Positions 43,528 to 51,303 of a DNA stretch of 64,000 nucleotides are shown one piece after another. The first letter of the stretch is position 1, and every line of letters starts with the position of its first letter. A program made the position numbers and the translations under genes. The notes under the pieces are model-generated. The model ran no database searches. It saw nothing but the letters and a program-made list of their open reading frames with translations, and had not been told where the DNA came from. The stretch lies in assembly GCA_049965615.1 (NCBI GenBank), contig JBMFWD010000006.1:40213-104212 (forward strand). Direction: 5' to 3'. Origin of the DNA: Acidobacterium sp049965615. GTDB taxonomy: Bacteria > Acidobacteriota > Terriglobia > Terriglobales > Acidobacteriaceae.

Positions 43528-44961
43528 ATGTCCCAGGCCAAACACATCCACCTCATCGGCATCTGCGGCACCGCCATGGCTTCGCTCGCCGGCCTCCTCC
43601 AGCAAAAGGGCCATCGCATCACCGGCTCCGATCAAGCCGCCTACCCGCCCATGTCCGGCCTCCTCCGCAGCCTCGGCATCTCCATCATGGAGCCGTTCTC
43701 CGAGTCCAATCTCCAACCCCGGCCCGACCTCATCATCGTCGGCAACGCCATCTCCCGAGGCAATCCCGAGGTCGAGTACATGCTCGACCACAAGCTGCCA
43801 TTCACCTCCATGGCCGCTGTCATTCAACAAGAGTTTCTCCCCAACCGCGCCTCGCTCGTCGTCTCAGGAACCCACGGCAAAACCACCACCACCAGCATGC
43901 TCGCCTGGATTCACCACGTCGCCGCACAGCAGGACCCGCAATTCGCCCCGTCGTTCCTTATCGGTGGCGTCGCGGAAAACTTCGGCACCAGCTTCCAGTA
44001 CCAGCCCGGCAATCGCTTCCTCATCGAAGGCGACGAATACGACACCGCCTTCTTCGACAAGGGCCCCAAGTTCATGCACTACTTCCCCGATGCGCTCATT
44101 CTCACGCACGTCGAGTTCGACCACGCCGACATCTACCGTGACCTCGAAGCCGTTAAGACCGCCTTCCGCCGCTTGGTCAATCTCGTCCCCCGCCGCGGCC
44201 GTATCATCGCCTTTGACGACTCGCCCCACCTACGCGACTGCGTCCAGCGCGCCCTCTGCCCCGTCGAATTCTACGGCGCGCAACCCAACTCCACCTGGCA
44301 GGTCACCGACCTCCGCCAGCAAGGCACCACCATGCATTGGTCCGTCACCCACAACGGCCAGCCCTGGGCAGGCTTCCACATGAACCTCGCCGGCCGGCAC
44401 AACGCATTCAATGCCACCGCCGCAGCCGCCCTCGCCTATGACGAAGGCATCCCCGTCGAATCCATCCAGCAGGCGCTCTCAACCTTCCGCAGCGTCAAGC
44501 GTCGCCTCGAAGTCCGTGCAGAAATCAACGGCATCACCATCATCGACGACTTCGCACACCACCCCACCGCCATTCGCGAAACCCTGCGCGCCCTGCGCGG
44601 CTCCTACCCCGACGCGCGGCTCTGGGCCGTCCTCGAACCCCGCTCCAACACCCTCCGCCGCAACGTCTTCGAGTCCGAACTCACCCAAAGCCTGGCCCTC
44701 GCCGACCGCATCCTCCTGGCCAGGGTCTTCAAAAGCGAGGCCGTCCCCGAACCCGAACGCCTCCAGCCCGAAAACGTCATCGCCGGCCTCACCGCCCTCG
44801 GCAAGCCCGCGCAACTCATGCCCAGCGTCTCCGCCATCATCGAGCAAATCGCCGCTGAAGCCCGCCCCGGCGACGTCATCGCCATCCTCTCCAACGGCGG
44901 CTTCGACGACATCTACAGCAAGCTTCCCGCCGCACTCGAAGCCCTCGCCGGCAGGAGCTGA
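43528..44961 (+). CDS. mpl: UDP-N-acetylmuramate:L-alanyl-gamma-D-glutamyl-meso-diaminopimelate ligase Mpl
   Basis: A 477-residue Mur-type ligase that attaches recycled tripeptide to UDP-MurNAc. The N-terminal KHIHLIGICGTAMASLAGLLQQKGHRITGSDQAAYPPMSGLL and the P-loop SGTHGKTTTTSML (near residues 113-125) are followed by FLIEGDEYDTAFFDKGPKFMHYFPDALILTHVEFDHADIY and the C-terminal DDFAHHPTAIRETLRALR. GDEYDTAFFDK and GTAMASLA separate Mpl from MurC. The ATG at 43528 follows AGAGAGT, 7 bases after ldcA. With dapF and ldcA it forms a muropeptide recycling unit. Confidence 0.94.
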   Translation: MSQAKHIHLIGICGTAMASLAGLLQQKGHRITGSDQAAYPPMSGLLRSLGISIMEPFSESNLQPRPDLIIVGNAISRGNPEVEYMLDHKLPFTSMAAVIQQEFLPNRASLVVSGTHGKTTTTSMLAWIHHVAAQQDPQFAPSFLIGGVAENFGTSFQYQPGNRFLIEGDEYDTAFFDKGPKFMHYFPDALILTHVEFDHADIYRDLEAVKTAFRRLVNLVPRRGRIIAFDDSPHLRDCVQRALCPVEFYGAQPNSTWQVTDLRQQGTTMHWSVTHNGQPWAGFHMNLAGRHNAFNATAAAALAYDEGIPVESIQQALSTFRSVKRRLEVRAEINGITIIDDFAHHPTAIRETLRALRGSYPDARLWAVLEPRSNTLRRNVFESELTQSLALADRILLARVFKSEAVPEPERLQPENVIAGLTALGKPAQLMPSVSAIIEQIAAEARPGDVIAILSNGGFDDIYSKLPAALEALAGRS

Positions 44962-44964
44962 CCG

Positions 44965-45675
44965 GTGCTCACCTCCATCGGCCTCGTCCTCTTCTACACC
45001 CTCCTCGGCTTCCCCTCAGCCCTCGTCTGCGTGCCCTGGACGCTACTCACCGGCAACATCTCCCTCATGTACCGCTGCGGCATGGGGATCGCCCGCCTCG
45101 GCGTCCGCGTCTTCGGCCTCCGCCCCGTCATCACCGGCAAGGAGCATATCGACCTTCAGAAGCAATACCTCTTCCTCTCCAACCACCTCTCCAATCTCGA
45201 TCCCGTTCTGCTCCTCCCGGAAATCCCCGTACGCATCGCCGTCTTCATCAAGCGCCCGCTCATGAAGATCCCCATCCTCGGCTACTGCATGCGGCTCGCC
45301 GGCTTCATACCCGTCGACCGCCGCGGAGAAGTCGAGGCCGCCCGCGCCAGCGTCCGCACCGCTCTCAGCGTCCTCCAATCCGGCGTCAGCGTCGCCTCCT
45401 TCGTCGAAGGCACCCGCTCCCCCAACGGTCGCCTGCTGCCCTTCAAAAAAGGCCCATTCTATCTCGCGCTGGAATCGCAAGTTCCCATCATCCCCGTCTC
45501 CATCCAGGGCGCCGAGCAAATGATGCCAAAAGGCACTCTCGCCATCCGCCGCGGCCGCGCCCACATCACCTTTCACCCGCCCATCCTTCCCGCCAACCAC
45601 CGCGACCGCGACTCCCTCATGGCCGCCGTCCGCACCGCCATAGCCTCCGGCCTCCCTGAGTGGATGCGCGAATAG
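44965..45675 (+). CDS. plsC: 1-acyl-sn-glycerol-3-phosphate acyltransferase
   Basis: A 236-residue acyltransferase making phosphatidic acid from lysophosphatidic acid. The catalytic HxxxxD is in FLSNHLSNLDPVLL, the substrate motif in FVEGTRSPNGRLLPFKKG, and the late motif in VPIIPVSIQGAEQMMP. An N-terminal hydrophobic segment (about residues 3-27) anchors it to the membrane. GTG at 44965 is the start, three bases after the mpl stop, so it is probably cotranscribed. A terminator shared with the ribosomal operon lies just downstream. Confidence 0.9.
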   Translation: MLTSIGLVLFYTLLGFPSALVCVPWTLLTGNISLMYRCGMGIARLGVRVFGLRPVITGKEHIDLQKQYLFLSNHLSNLDPVLLLPEIPVRIAVFIKRPLMKIPILGYCMRLAGFIPVDRRGEVEAARASVRTALSVLQSGVSVASFVEGTRSPNGRLLPFKKGPFYLALESQVPIIPVSIQGAEQMMPKGTLAIRRGRAHITFHPPILPANHRDRDSLMAAVRTAIASGLPEWMRE

Positions 45676-45689
45676 CCTCCATCGCCCAA

Positions 45690-45717
45690 AACAAAAACGC
45701 ACCCCCAAAGGGGTGCG
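45690..45717 (-). terminator. Strong intrinsic terminator of the ribosomal superoperon
   Basis: On the minus strand, CGCACCCC and GGGGTGCG form an 8-bp stem with a 4-base loop, followed by the T-rich GTTTTTGTTTTG. It lies about 34 bases after the rplQ stop. On the plus strand it may also end plsC transcripts, with a weaker tract. Confidence 0.88.
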
Positions 45718-45750
45718 CTGTAAAACAACTCAGGCCATCTGCCTGAAAAC

Positions 45751-46233
45751 TTACTCGTTGCCGCCTTCGGGCTCGCCACCCTCTTGCGCCTGCTGCTCGG
45801 CCAGTGCCTTCTGCATCTCTTCACGACGCTTGGCACGGGCTTCGGCGCGCTTCTGGCGCTTCTCATCCAGTTCCATTTCCGCACCCAGCAGCTCGATAAA
45901 TGCCTTCTCCGCACCGTCGCCACGCTGGAAGCCGCTGCGCGTAATCCGCAGGTAGCCGCCATTGCGGTCGCCGTAGCGGGGAGCCACGGTGTCAAACAGC
46001 CTCGTCACCGCTTCCCGCGTCTGCAGGAAGGACAAAGCCTGGCGCCGTGCATGCACGTCGCCCCGCTTGCCCAGGGTGATCATCTTTTCCACGTGAGGCC
46101 GCGCTGCCTTCGCCTTTGTGACGGTGGTCTCCACGCGGTCTTCCATCAGAATGGACGTCACCAGGTTCCGCAGCAGCGCGCGGCGATGGCTGGTGTTCCG
46201 TCCAAGTTTGTATCCTGCATTGCGATGACGCAT
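45751..46233 (-). CDS. rplQ: 50S ribosomal protein L17
   Basis: A 160-residue ribosomal protein. The opening MRHRNAGYKLGRNTSHRRALLRNLVTSIL is the L17 signature, followed by ARPHVEKMITLGKRGD and NGGYLRITRSGFQRGDGAEKAFIELL. The C-terminal 40 residues are a charged Glu/Ala/Lys/Arg-rich extension absent from the short E. coli form. It is the last gene of the alpha operon, after rpoA across a spacer with a heptad repeat, and is followed by a strong terminator. Confidence 0.97.
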   Translation of the reverse strand: MRHRNAGYKLGRNTSHRRALLRNLVTSILMEDRVETTVTKAKAARPHVEKMITLGKRGDVHARRQALSFLQTREAVTRLFDTVAPRYGDRNGGYLRITRSGFQRGDGAEKAFIELLGAEMELDEKRQKRAEARAKRREEMQKALAEQQAQEGGEPEGGNE

Positions 46234-46262
46234 GACAAATCTCTCTTGACTGAATTCTTTAT

Positions 46263-46330
46263 CTTCAGCCCCCAGCTGCCAGTCCCCGCTTCTGCAACCA
46301 AGGACTGGCCACTGGCAACTGGGTACTGCC
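46263..46330 (-). repeat. Heptad inverted-arm element (CAGTNNC type), rpoA-rplQ spacer
   Basis: On the minus strand, starting a few bases after the rpoA stop, four heptads CAGTACC, CAGTTGC, CAGTGGC, CAGTCCT run in phase. After a short loop the other arm reads ACTGGCA, GCTGGGG, GCTGAAG. The arms can pair. Same 7-bp period as the TAGCNNN elements. Confidence 0.65.
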
Positions 46331-46331
46331 G

Positions 46332-47429
46332 TTAGAAGTTTTCCGTCTCATTCTGCACGGGGAAGTCTTCTTCAAAGCCTTCCTCGTCATCCTCATCATC
46401 GAAACGGCTGTAGCTCTCGGCCAGCAGCTGCGCAGGCAGAATGCTGGTCGGCCCGGGAACCGCGTTCCCGTGCTCATCGATCTTCATGCCCAGCGAAAGT
46501 CCCATCTGGGCAAGAATCTCCTTGATCTCATTCAGCGACTTACGTCCGAAATTCTTCGTCTTCAGCATCTCGGCTTCAGTCTTCTGCACCAGCTCGCCAA
46601 TTGACTGGATATTTGCGTTCTTCAGGCAGTTGTAGCTGCGAACGCTCAACTCCAGCTCTTCCACCGAGCGGTTCAGATTCTCATTCTTCAGCTGCACACG
46701 GCCTTCTTCTGCCTGCGCCTCGGCTTCGATCTCTTCCTCGAAGTTGATGAAGATGCTCATGTGGTCCTTCAGCAGCTTCGCCGCCAGACCCACCGCATCC
46801 GCCGGCAGAACCGTACCGTTCGTCCAGACTTCGAGCGTCAGTTTTTCGTAGTCCGTAATCTGGCCCAGTCGTGCAGCTTCCACTGAGTAATTCACCTTGC
46901 GAACCGGCGAGTGAACCGAATCAACCGGGATAAAACCAATCCCCAGGTCGTTGTCGAAGTTCTTATCGGCGCCAACATAGCCGCGGCCACGCTTCAACCG
47001 CATCTCCATGTCCAGCTTGCCGCCCTCGCTCACCGTCGCGAGGTAGACGTCCTTGTCAAGAATCTCAACGTCCGAGTCAGCCTCAATCATTCCCGAGGTG
47101 ACTACGCCCGGCTGATCCACGCGCACATAAAGCGCCTTCGGACCATCCCCATTCAGCTTGAAAGGCACCTGCTTCAGGTTCAGGATGATATCCGTCGCAT
47201 CCTCAACCACTCCCGGAATCGACTGGAACTCATGCAGAACACCCTCGATCTTCACCGCCGTCACCGCCGCGCCTTCAATCGAAGAAAGCAGCGTACGCCG
47301 CAGCGCGTTGCCGATCGTGGTGCCAAAACCGCGCTCAAATGGCTGGGCGCTGAACTTGCCAAACTTCTCAGTGAGCGTCTCGGAATCTACAACCAGACGC
47401 TTGGGCTTTTGAAATCCTCTCCAAAGCAT
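46332..47429 (-). CDS. rpoA: DNA-directed RNA polymerase subunit alpha
   Basis: A 365-residue alpha subunit. The N-terminal assembly domain begins GFQKPKRLVVDSETLTEKFGKFSAQPFERGFGTTIGNALRRTLLSSIEGAAVTAVKIEGV. The C-terminal domain that contacts promoters and activators contains LNRSVEELELSVRSYNCLKNANIQSIGELV and NFGRKSLNEIKEILAQMGLSLGM. The last 30 residues are strongly acidic (DDEDDEEGFEEDF), longer than in E. coli. It sits between rpsD and rplQ, as in the standard alpha operon. Confidence 0.98.
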   Translation of the reverse strand: MLWRGFQKPKRLVVDSETLTEKFGKFSAQPFERGFGTTIGNALRRTLLSSIEGAAVTAVKIEGVLHEFQSIPGVVEDATDIILNLKQVPFKLNGDGPKALYVRVDQPGVVTSGMIEADSDVEILDKDVYLATVSEGGKLDMEMRLKRGRGYVGADKNFDNDLGIGFIPVDSVHSPVRKVNYSVEAARLGQITDYEKLTLEVWTNGTVLPADAVGLAAKLLKDHMSIFINFEEEIEAEAQAEEGRVQLKNENLNRSVEELELSVRSYNCLKNANIQSIGELVQKTEAEMLKTKNFGRKSLNEIKEILAQMGLSLGMKIDEHGNAVPGPTSILPAQLLAESYSRFDDEDDEEGFEEDFPVQNETENF

Positions 47430-47538
47430 ATCGTTTCACTCTCCATGCACAGCAAACGCCGCGAAGCATTCTGCAACGGCTGTGCTGTTTCCTCTCTACA
47501 TTTAGATTTCCGCGCCGTAACGCGGAGCAAAGTTTGCG

Positions 47539-47607
47539 GTTAAGTTAGCCAGCCCCCGGTAGTTCCAACGCAAGCTGGGGCCTGTGGACTGAATACTGAC
47601 AGCTGTC
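47539..47607 (-). repeat. Heptad inverted-arm element (mixed CAGYNNN type), rpsD-rpoA spacer
   Basis: On the minus strand, starting a few bases after the rpsD stop: heptads CAGCTGT, CAGTATT, CAGTCCA, CAGGCCC, CAGCTTG, then a GGGGGCTGGCTAACTTAACC arm. The copy mixes CAGC and CAGT units, which links the two subfamilies. Confidence 0.6.
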
Positions 47608-47610
47608 CAA

Positions 47611-48240
47611 TTACTTACTGTAAAGTTCGACGATCAGCTGCTCGTTGACCGGCAGGTTCACTTCTTCGCGCTTCGGCATCGCAATCAGCTTACCGGTCAG
47701 GTTCGCGTGATCTACCTCAAGCCACGGCGGCGTCGGCTGTCCGCTCGCCAGGTCGCGACCCATCTCGATCACTGGCAGCTTCGCGCTGCTCTCGCGCACC
47801 TTGATCACGTCGCCAATCTTCACCTGGTACGAAGGAATGTTCACCTTGCGCCCGTTCACTTCGACATGTCCGTGCCGAACCACCTGCCGAGCCTGACGGC
47901 GCGAGGTCGAAAATCCAAGCCGGAAAGCCACGTTGTCCAGACGGCATTCGAGCTGCTGAATCAGCAATTCGCCCGTCACGCCCTGGCGGCGCGAGGCCTT
48001 CTCGTAGTAATCCCGGAACTGTCCTTCAAGGGTGAAGTAAATACGCTTCGCCTTCTGCTTTTCACGCAGCTGAAGACCGTAGCCGACAATCTTGGCCTTG
48101 CGGTCGCGGCCATGTTGGCCGGGGGCGAAATTACGCTTCTCGATCGGGCACTTGTCCGTAAAACACTTGGTGCCCTTCAGAAAAAGCTTCATGCCGTCAC
48201 GACGGCATAGACGACACACTGCTCCTGTATAACGTGCCAA
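47611..48240 (-). CDS. rpsD: 30S ribosomal protein S4
   Basis: A 209-residue primary 16S-binding protein and early assembly factor. The N-terminus is MARYTGAVCRLCRRDG and later KCFTDKCPIEKRNFAPGQHG; four cysteines (CxxC and CxxxxC) mark the zinc-binding C+ type. The S4 RNA-binding domain contains LECRLDNVAFRLGFSTSRRQARQVVRHGHVEVNGRKVNIPSYQVKIGD. The C-terminus is the usual MPKREEVNLPVNEQLIVELYSK. It lies between rpsK and rpoA, with repeat-bearing spacers on both sides. Confidence 0.98.
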   Translation of the reverse strand: MARYTGAVCRLCRRDGMKLFLKGTKCFTDKCPIEKRNFAPGQHGRDRKAKIVGYGLQLREKQKAKRIYFTLEGQFRDYYEKASRRQGVTGELLIQQLECRLDNVAFRLGFSTSRRQARQVVRHGHVEVNGRKVNIPSYQVKIGDVIKVRESSAKLPVIEMGRDLASGQPTPPWLEVDHANLTGKLIAMPKREEVNLPVNEQLIVELYSK

Positions 48241-48310
48241 ACTCTTCTCTCCTTAAACCTCAGGTGACGACCGGTTTACGCGCAGCACAACGTGTCTTCC
48301 CGGTCCATCT

Positions 48311-48371
48311 ATTAGTTTACAGTCAAAAGTCCCCGGTTACCAGCCATGAAAACTTTCTAAAGACTGGCAAC
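48311..48371 (-). repeat. Heptad inverted-arm element (diverged), rpsK-rpsD spacer
   Basis: On the minus strand one arm is short (GTTGC then CAGTCTT, TAGAAAG); the other reads GCTGGTA, ACCGGGG, ACTTTTG, ACTGTAA, ACTAATA in 7-base phase. The copy is the most degraded of the set. Confidence 0.5.
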
Positions 48372-48383
48372 GGATCACAAGAC

Positions 48384-48800
48384 TTAGACTCTCCTCCGCT
48401 TCGGCGGACGGCAGCCGTTGTGCGGAACAGGGGTAACGTCACGAATCGAACGAACTTCCAGACCGGCCACAGCCAGCGCGCGGACAGCCGACTCACGACC
48501 CGAACCCGGACCGCTCACCCGCACATCCACCGAGCGCAAACCATGATCCCGCGCCAGGTTCGCCGCGTTGATCGCGGCCTGCTGCGCCGCAAACGGGGTG
48601 CCCTTACGCGATCCGCGGAAGCCCAGCGAACCCGAGCTCTTCCACGACAGCGTATTGCCCTGCCCGTCCGTGATCGTCACGATCGTGTTGTTGAACGACG
48701 CCTGGATGTACACCAGACCATAAGGAACGTTTTTCCGTTCCCTCTTCTTGAACTTTTTATTCTTCGCGGTCTTGCCCGCAGTCTGCTTTACCTTAGCCAT
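48384..48800 (-). CDS. rpsK: 30S ribosomal protein S11
   Basis: A 138-residue protein of the 30S platform. Landmarks are VPYGLVYIQASFNNTIVTITDGQGNTLSWKSSGSLGFRGSRKGTPFAAQQAAINAA and the C-terminal DVTPVPHNGCRPPKRRRV. The N-terminal 20 residues are a Lys-rich leader (KVKQTAGKTAKNKKFKKRER). Its ATG overlaps the rpsM stop as TAATG, so the two are translationally coupled. Confidence 0.98.
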   Translation of the reverse strand: MAKVKQTAGKTAKNKKFKKRERKNVPYGLVYIQASFNNTIVTITDGQGNTLSWKSSGSLGFRGSRKGTPFAAQQAAINAANLARDHGLRSVDVRVSGPGSGRESAVRALAVAGLEVRSIRDVTPVPHNGCRPPKRRRV

Positions 48801-49183
48801 TATGTCTTCGTCGCTTTCTTCTTACCCGCCACGGTGCCACGGCGCGGTCCCTTGCGCGTGCGGGCATTGGTGTGAGTACGCTGACCACGAACCGGCAGGC
48901 TCCTGCGATGCCGAAGTCCACGGTACGACTGAATTTCAATCAGGCGCTTGATGTGCATCGTCACGTCCTTGCGCAGGTCACCCTCGACCTGGCCTTCCGC
49001 TTCGATGACCTGACGGATGCGGTTTACCTCGTCTTCGCCCAGATCCTGGATCTTCTTGAACGGGTCAACGTCCGCAGCCGCCAGAATCTTCAGCGCACGA
49101 GAATTGCCGATCCCGTAAATGTACGTAAGCGCGATTCTTGCCTGCTTGTTTCTCGGCAGATCGACGCCAGCAACACGTGCCAT
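48800..49183 (-). CDS. rpsM: 30S ribosomal protein S13
   Basis: A 127-residue protein of the 30S head. Landmarks are MARVAGVDLPRNKQARIALTYIYGIGNSRA, IRQVIEAEGQVEGDLRKDVTMHIKRLIEIQSYRGLRHRRSLPVRGQRTHTNARTRKGPR and a Lys-rich end (GKKKATKT). The stop overlaps the rpsK start. Upstream is a 161-base spacer to rpmJ with no further gene. Confidence 0.98.
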   Translation of the reverse strand: MARVAGVDLPRNKQARIALTYIYGIGNSRALKILAAADVDPFKKIQDLGEDEVNRIRQVIEAEGQVEGDLRKDVTMHIKRLIEIQSYRGLRHRRSLPVRGQRTHTNARTRKGPRRGTVAGKKKATKT

Positions 49184-49344
49184 AATTTGCCCTTCATATG
49201 TCCCGGCTGTTCGCTCCGGAACTGGTTATGCCTCCACCGGCTTCGGCTTTGGCGGATTTGAGTCGGGGTTCATCGCAAGCCTTTCCGGCTAACTAGCCCC
49301 TGTCCGTGCTAACGGACGCGACTCCCTGCACAAGCTCCTCCAGG

Positions 49345-49458
49345 TCAGCCCTGGCGCTGCTTGTGCTTTGCGTTTTCGCAGATTACCCGCACCACACCGC
49401 GGCGATGGATAACCTTGCACTTATCGCAAATCTTCTTAACAGATGCACGAACCTTCAT
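49345..49458 (-). CDS. rpmJ: 50S ribosomal protein L36
   Basis: A 37-residue protein read directly from the bases: MKVRASVKKICDKCKVIHRR, then GVVRVICENAKHKQRQG, with TGA at 49345. The Cys-x2-Cys-x12-Cys-x4-His zinc ribbon is complete, so this is the C+ form. It fits the standard order infA-rpmJ-rpsM. The spacer to infA is filled by a heptad element. Confidence 0.96.
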   Translation of the reverse strand: MKVRASVKKICDKCKVIHRRGVVRVICENAKHKQRQG

Positions 49459-49462
49459 TCTT

Positions 49463-49574
49463 ACAGCTCCTGGCTTTTAGCTATCAGCTCCCAGCTTCCA
49501 GCGATTCTGTTTCGCATCGCTTCTCAGCACGATGCTGCTTCTAACCCCAGCCACTAGCTAGTAGCTAAAAGCTA
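49463..49574 (-). repeat. Heptad inverted-arm element (TAGCNNN type), infA-rpmJ spacer
   Basis: On the minus strand the first heptad TAGCTTT begins with the infA stop codon TAG, then TAGCTAC, TAGCTAG, TGGCTGG. The far arm reads GCTGGAA, GCTGGGA, GCTGATA, GCTAAAA, GCCAGGA, ending 3-5 bases before the rpmJ ATG. The arms can fold in heptad register with an inner AGCATCG/CGATGC hairpin. Confidence 0.75.
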
Positions 49575-49790
49575 TTTGTAACGGTAGACAATCCGCCCGC
49601 GATTCAGGTCATACGGGCTCAGTTCAATCGCAACCCGGTCACCCGGCAAAATCCGGATGAAATTTTTCCGCATCCGCCCGGAAACATGGGTCAACACTTC
49701 GTGACCATTCTCCAGCTTCACTCGGAACATGGCGTTCGGCAAAGTTTCCGTTACTACTGCCATTACCTCAATCGCGTCTTCTTTTGACAA
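49572..49790 (-). CDS. infA: Translation initiation factor IF-1
   Basis: A 72-residue OB-fold factor that occupies the ribosomal A site during initiation. Landmarks are MSKEDAIEVMAVVTETLPNAMFRVKLENGHEVLTHVSGRMRKNFIRILPGDRVAIELSPYDLNRGRIVYRYK, the normal full length. The stop codon TAG is the first three bases of a heptad repeat. It follows map at a 39-base spacing. Confidence 0.97.
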   Translation of the reverse strand: MSKEDAIEVMAVVTETLPNAMFRVKLENGHEVLTHVSGRMRKNFIRILPGDRVAIELSPYDLNRGRIVYRYK

Positions 49791-49829
49791 ATTGCCTGCC
49801 TGTTTCTGCCGGCTCCAAAGCCGGCAAGC

Positions 49830-50582
49830 TTACTGCGTCAAAATCAATGCGCCGTCCTTCGTCACGGCGATCGTATGCTCAAAGTGGGCGCTCATGCTCC
49901 CATCCTCGGTCACCGCCGTCCATCCGTCGTCCAGCACCTGTACTTCGGGCCGTCCTGCATTCACCATCGGCTCTATGCAGAACACCATGCCCTCTCGCAA
50001 TTTCTGCCCCTGGCCGGCACGGCCATAATTCGGGACCTGCGGATCTTCATGCAGCCGGGTTCCAATCCCGTGCCCCACAAACTCCCGCACAATACTGAAG
50101 CCTTCCGCTTCCACTGCCTGCTGCACGGCCGCGCCAATATCTCCCAGCGTCGCGCCCGCCTTCACAGCCTCAATGCCGCGTCGCAGCGACTCTTCGGTCA
50201 CCTTCAGCAGCTTCTGCGTCTTGGGATTCACCTTCTCGCCGACCGCCACGGTCGTCGCGGAATCCCCATAAAACCCATCGATCACCACTCCGGTGTCGAT
50301 CGAAACAATGTCGCCCTCGCGAAGCACGCGCTCCGCCGAAGGAATCCCATGGACCACCTCGCTGTTGACCGAGGTGCACAGTACAGCCGGATACCCGCGA
50401 TAGCCCTTGAAGGCCGGCTTCACGCCCATCTCATGCATCCGGGCCGCTGCCGCGTTCTCCAGATCCATCGTGGTCATGCCCGGCTTTACCAGCCCGCGCA
50501 CGTATTCCAGAATCTTGCGGACCGCCTGTCCGCTTCGCCGCATCTTCTCAATCTCTTGCGACGACTTGATCATGATGGCCAT
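49830..50582 (-). CDS. map: Methionine aminopeptidase, type I
   Basis: A 250-residue metal-dependent enzyme removing the initiator methionine from nascent proteins. Metal ligands are in VSIDTGVVIDGFYGDSATTVAVGE (two Asp), REFVGHGIGTRLHEDPQVPNYG (His), FCIEPMVNAG (Glu) and MSAHFEHTIAVTKDG (Glu). LCTSVNSEVVHGIPS holds the substrate-binding His. It begins 4 bases after the adk stop, giving the Bacillus-type order secY-adk-map-infA. Confidence 0.97.
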   Translation of the reverse strand: MAIMIKSSQEIEKMRRSGQAVRKILEYVRGLVKPGMTTMDLENAAAARMHEMGVKPAFKGYRGYPAVLCTSVNSEVVHGIPSAERVLREGDIVSIDTGVVIDGFYGDSATTVAVGEKVNPKTQKLLKVTEESLRRGIEAVKAGATLGDIGAAVQQAVEAEGFSIVREFVGHGIGTRLHEDPQVPNYGRAGQGQKLREGMVFCIEPMVNAGRPEVQVLDDGWTAVTEDGSMSAHFEHTIAVTKDGALILTQ

Positions 50583-50586
50583 CCGC

Positions 50587-51303
50587 TTACCCTCTCAGCC
50601 TCGCTATCGACGCCATCACTCCTGAAGTCACGGCATCCACTTCCAGCTCGCCGTTCACTTCCTCAAAACGCCCCAGCTTCCGGTAGTGCTCAATCACGGG
50701 AGCCGTCAGGGACTCATACGCACGCATCCGCTCGTCGAAAACCTCTTTGGAATCATCGGAGCGGCGCACAAGCTGGGCGCCTTCCTTGTCGCAGACTTCA
50801 TCCACCTTAGGAGGCTGCAGGTAGACGTTATAAATCGTCTGACAGACTGGACAGATGCGCCTTCCCGTAATACGGCGCAAGAGTTGATTGTAGCTCACCC
50901 GGATACTGATAGCAATCACCGGGAGCGCCCCCGCATGCGCCGTCAGATGCCCATCCAGCCAGTTCGCCTGACCCAGGGTCCGCGGAAATCCATCCAGAAT
51001 ATAGCCTCGGGCCGTATCGGGCTCTCTCAGCCGGTCGGCCACCATCTGGTTCACCAGGTCGTCGGAGACCAGCTCGCCCCGGTCCATCAGCACCTTGGCC
51101 TGCCGCCCCAGCTCCGTACCTCGCTGAAAATTCGAGCGAAGCAGGTCGCCGGTCGAAATCTGGGGAATCCCCCATTCCTTCATCAGCGCCTTGGCCTGCG
51201 TTCCCTTGCCCGCTCCCGGCGCTCCCAGCAGCAGAATTGGACCCGGAGTCAGATGCCCGCTTACCGTGCCCGCGGAACCCTCACTCTGAGATGCCACTAC
51301 CAT
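50587..51303 (-). CDS. adk: Adenylate kinase with zinc-type lid
   Basis: A 238-residue kinase that interconverts ATP, ADP and AMP. The P-loop is LLLGAPGAGKGTQAKAL, AMP binding is in QISTGDLLRSN and YILDGFPRTLGQANWLD. The lid contains CPVC ... PPKVDEVCDKEG: three cysteines of the structural zinc site with Glu where Bacillus has the fourth ligand Asp (CDKDG). About 20 non-conserved residues precede the P-loop strand. The ATG overlaps the secY stop by 7 bases. Confidence 0.95.
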   Translation of the reverse strand: MVVASQSEGSAGTVSGHLTPGPILLLGAPGAGKGTQAKALMKEWGIPQISTGDLLRSNFQRGTELGRQAKVLMDRGELVSDDLVNQMVADRLREPDTARGYILDGFPRTLGQANWLDGHLTAHAGALPVIAISIRVSYNQLLRRITGRRICPVCQTIYNVYLQPPKVDEVCDKEGAQLVRRSDDSKEVFDERMRAYESLTAPVIEHYRKLGRFEEVNGELEVDAVTSGVMASIARLRG

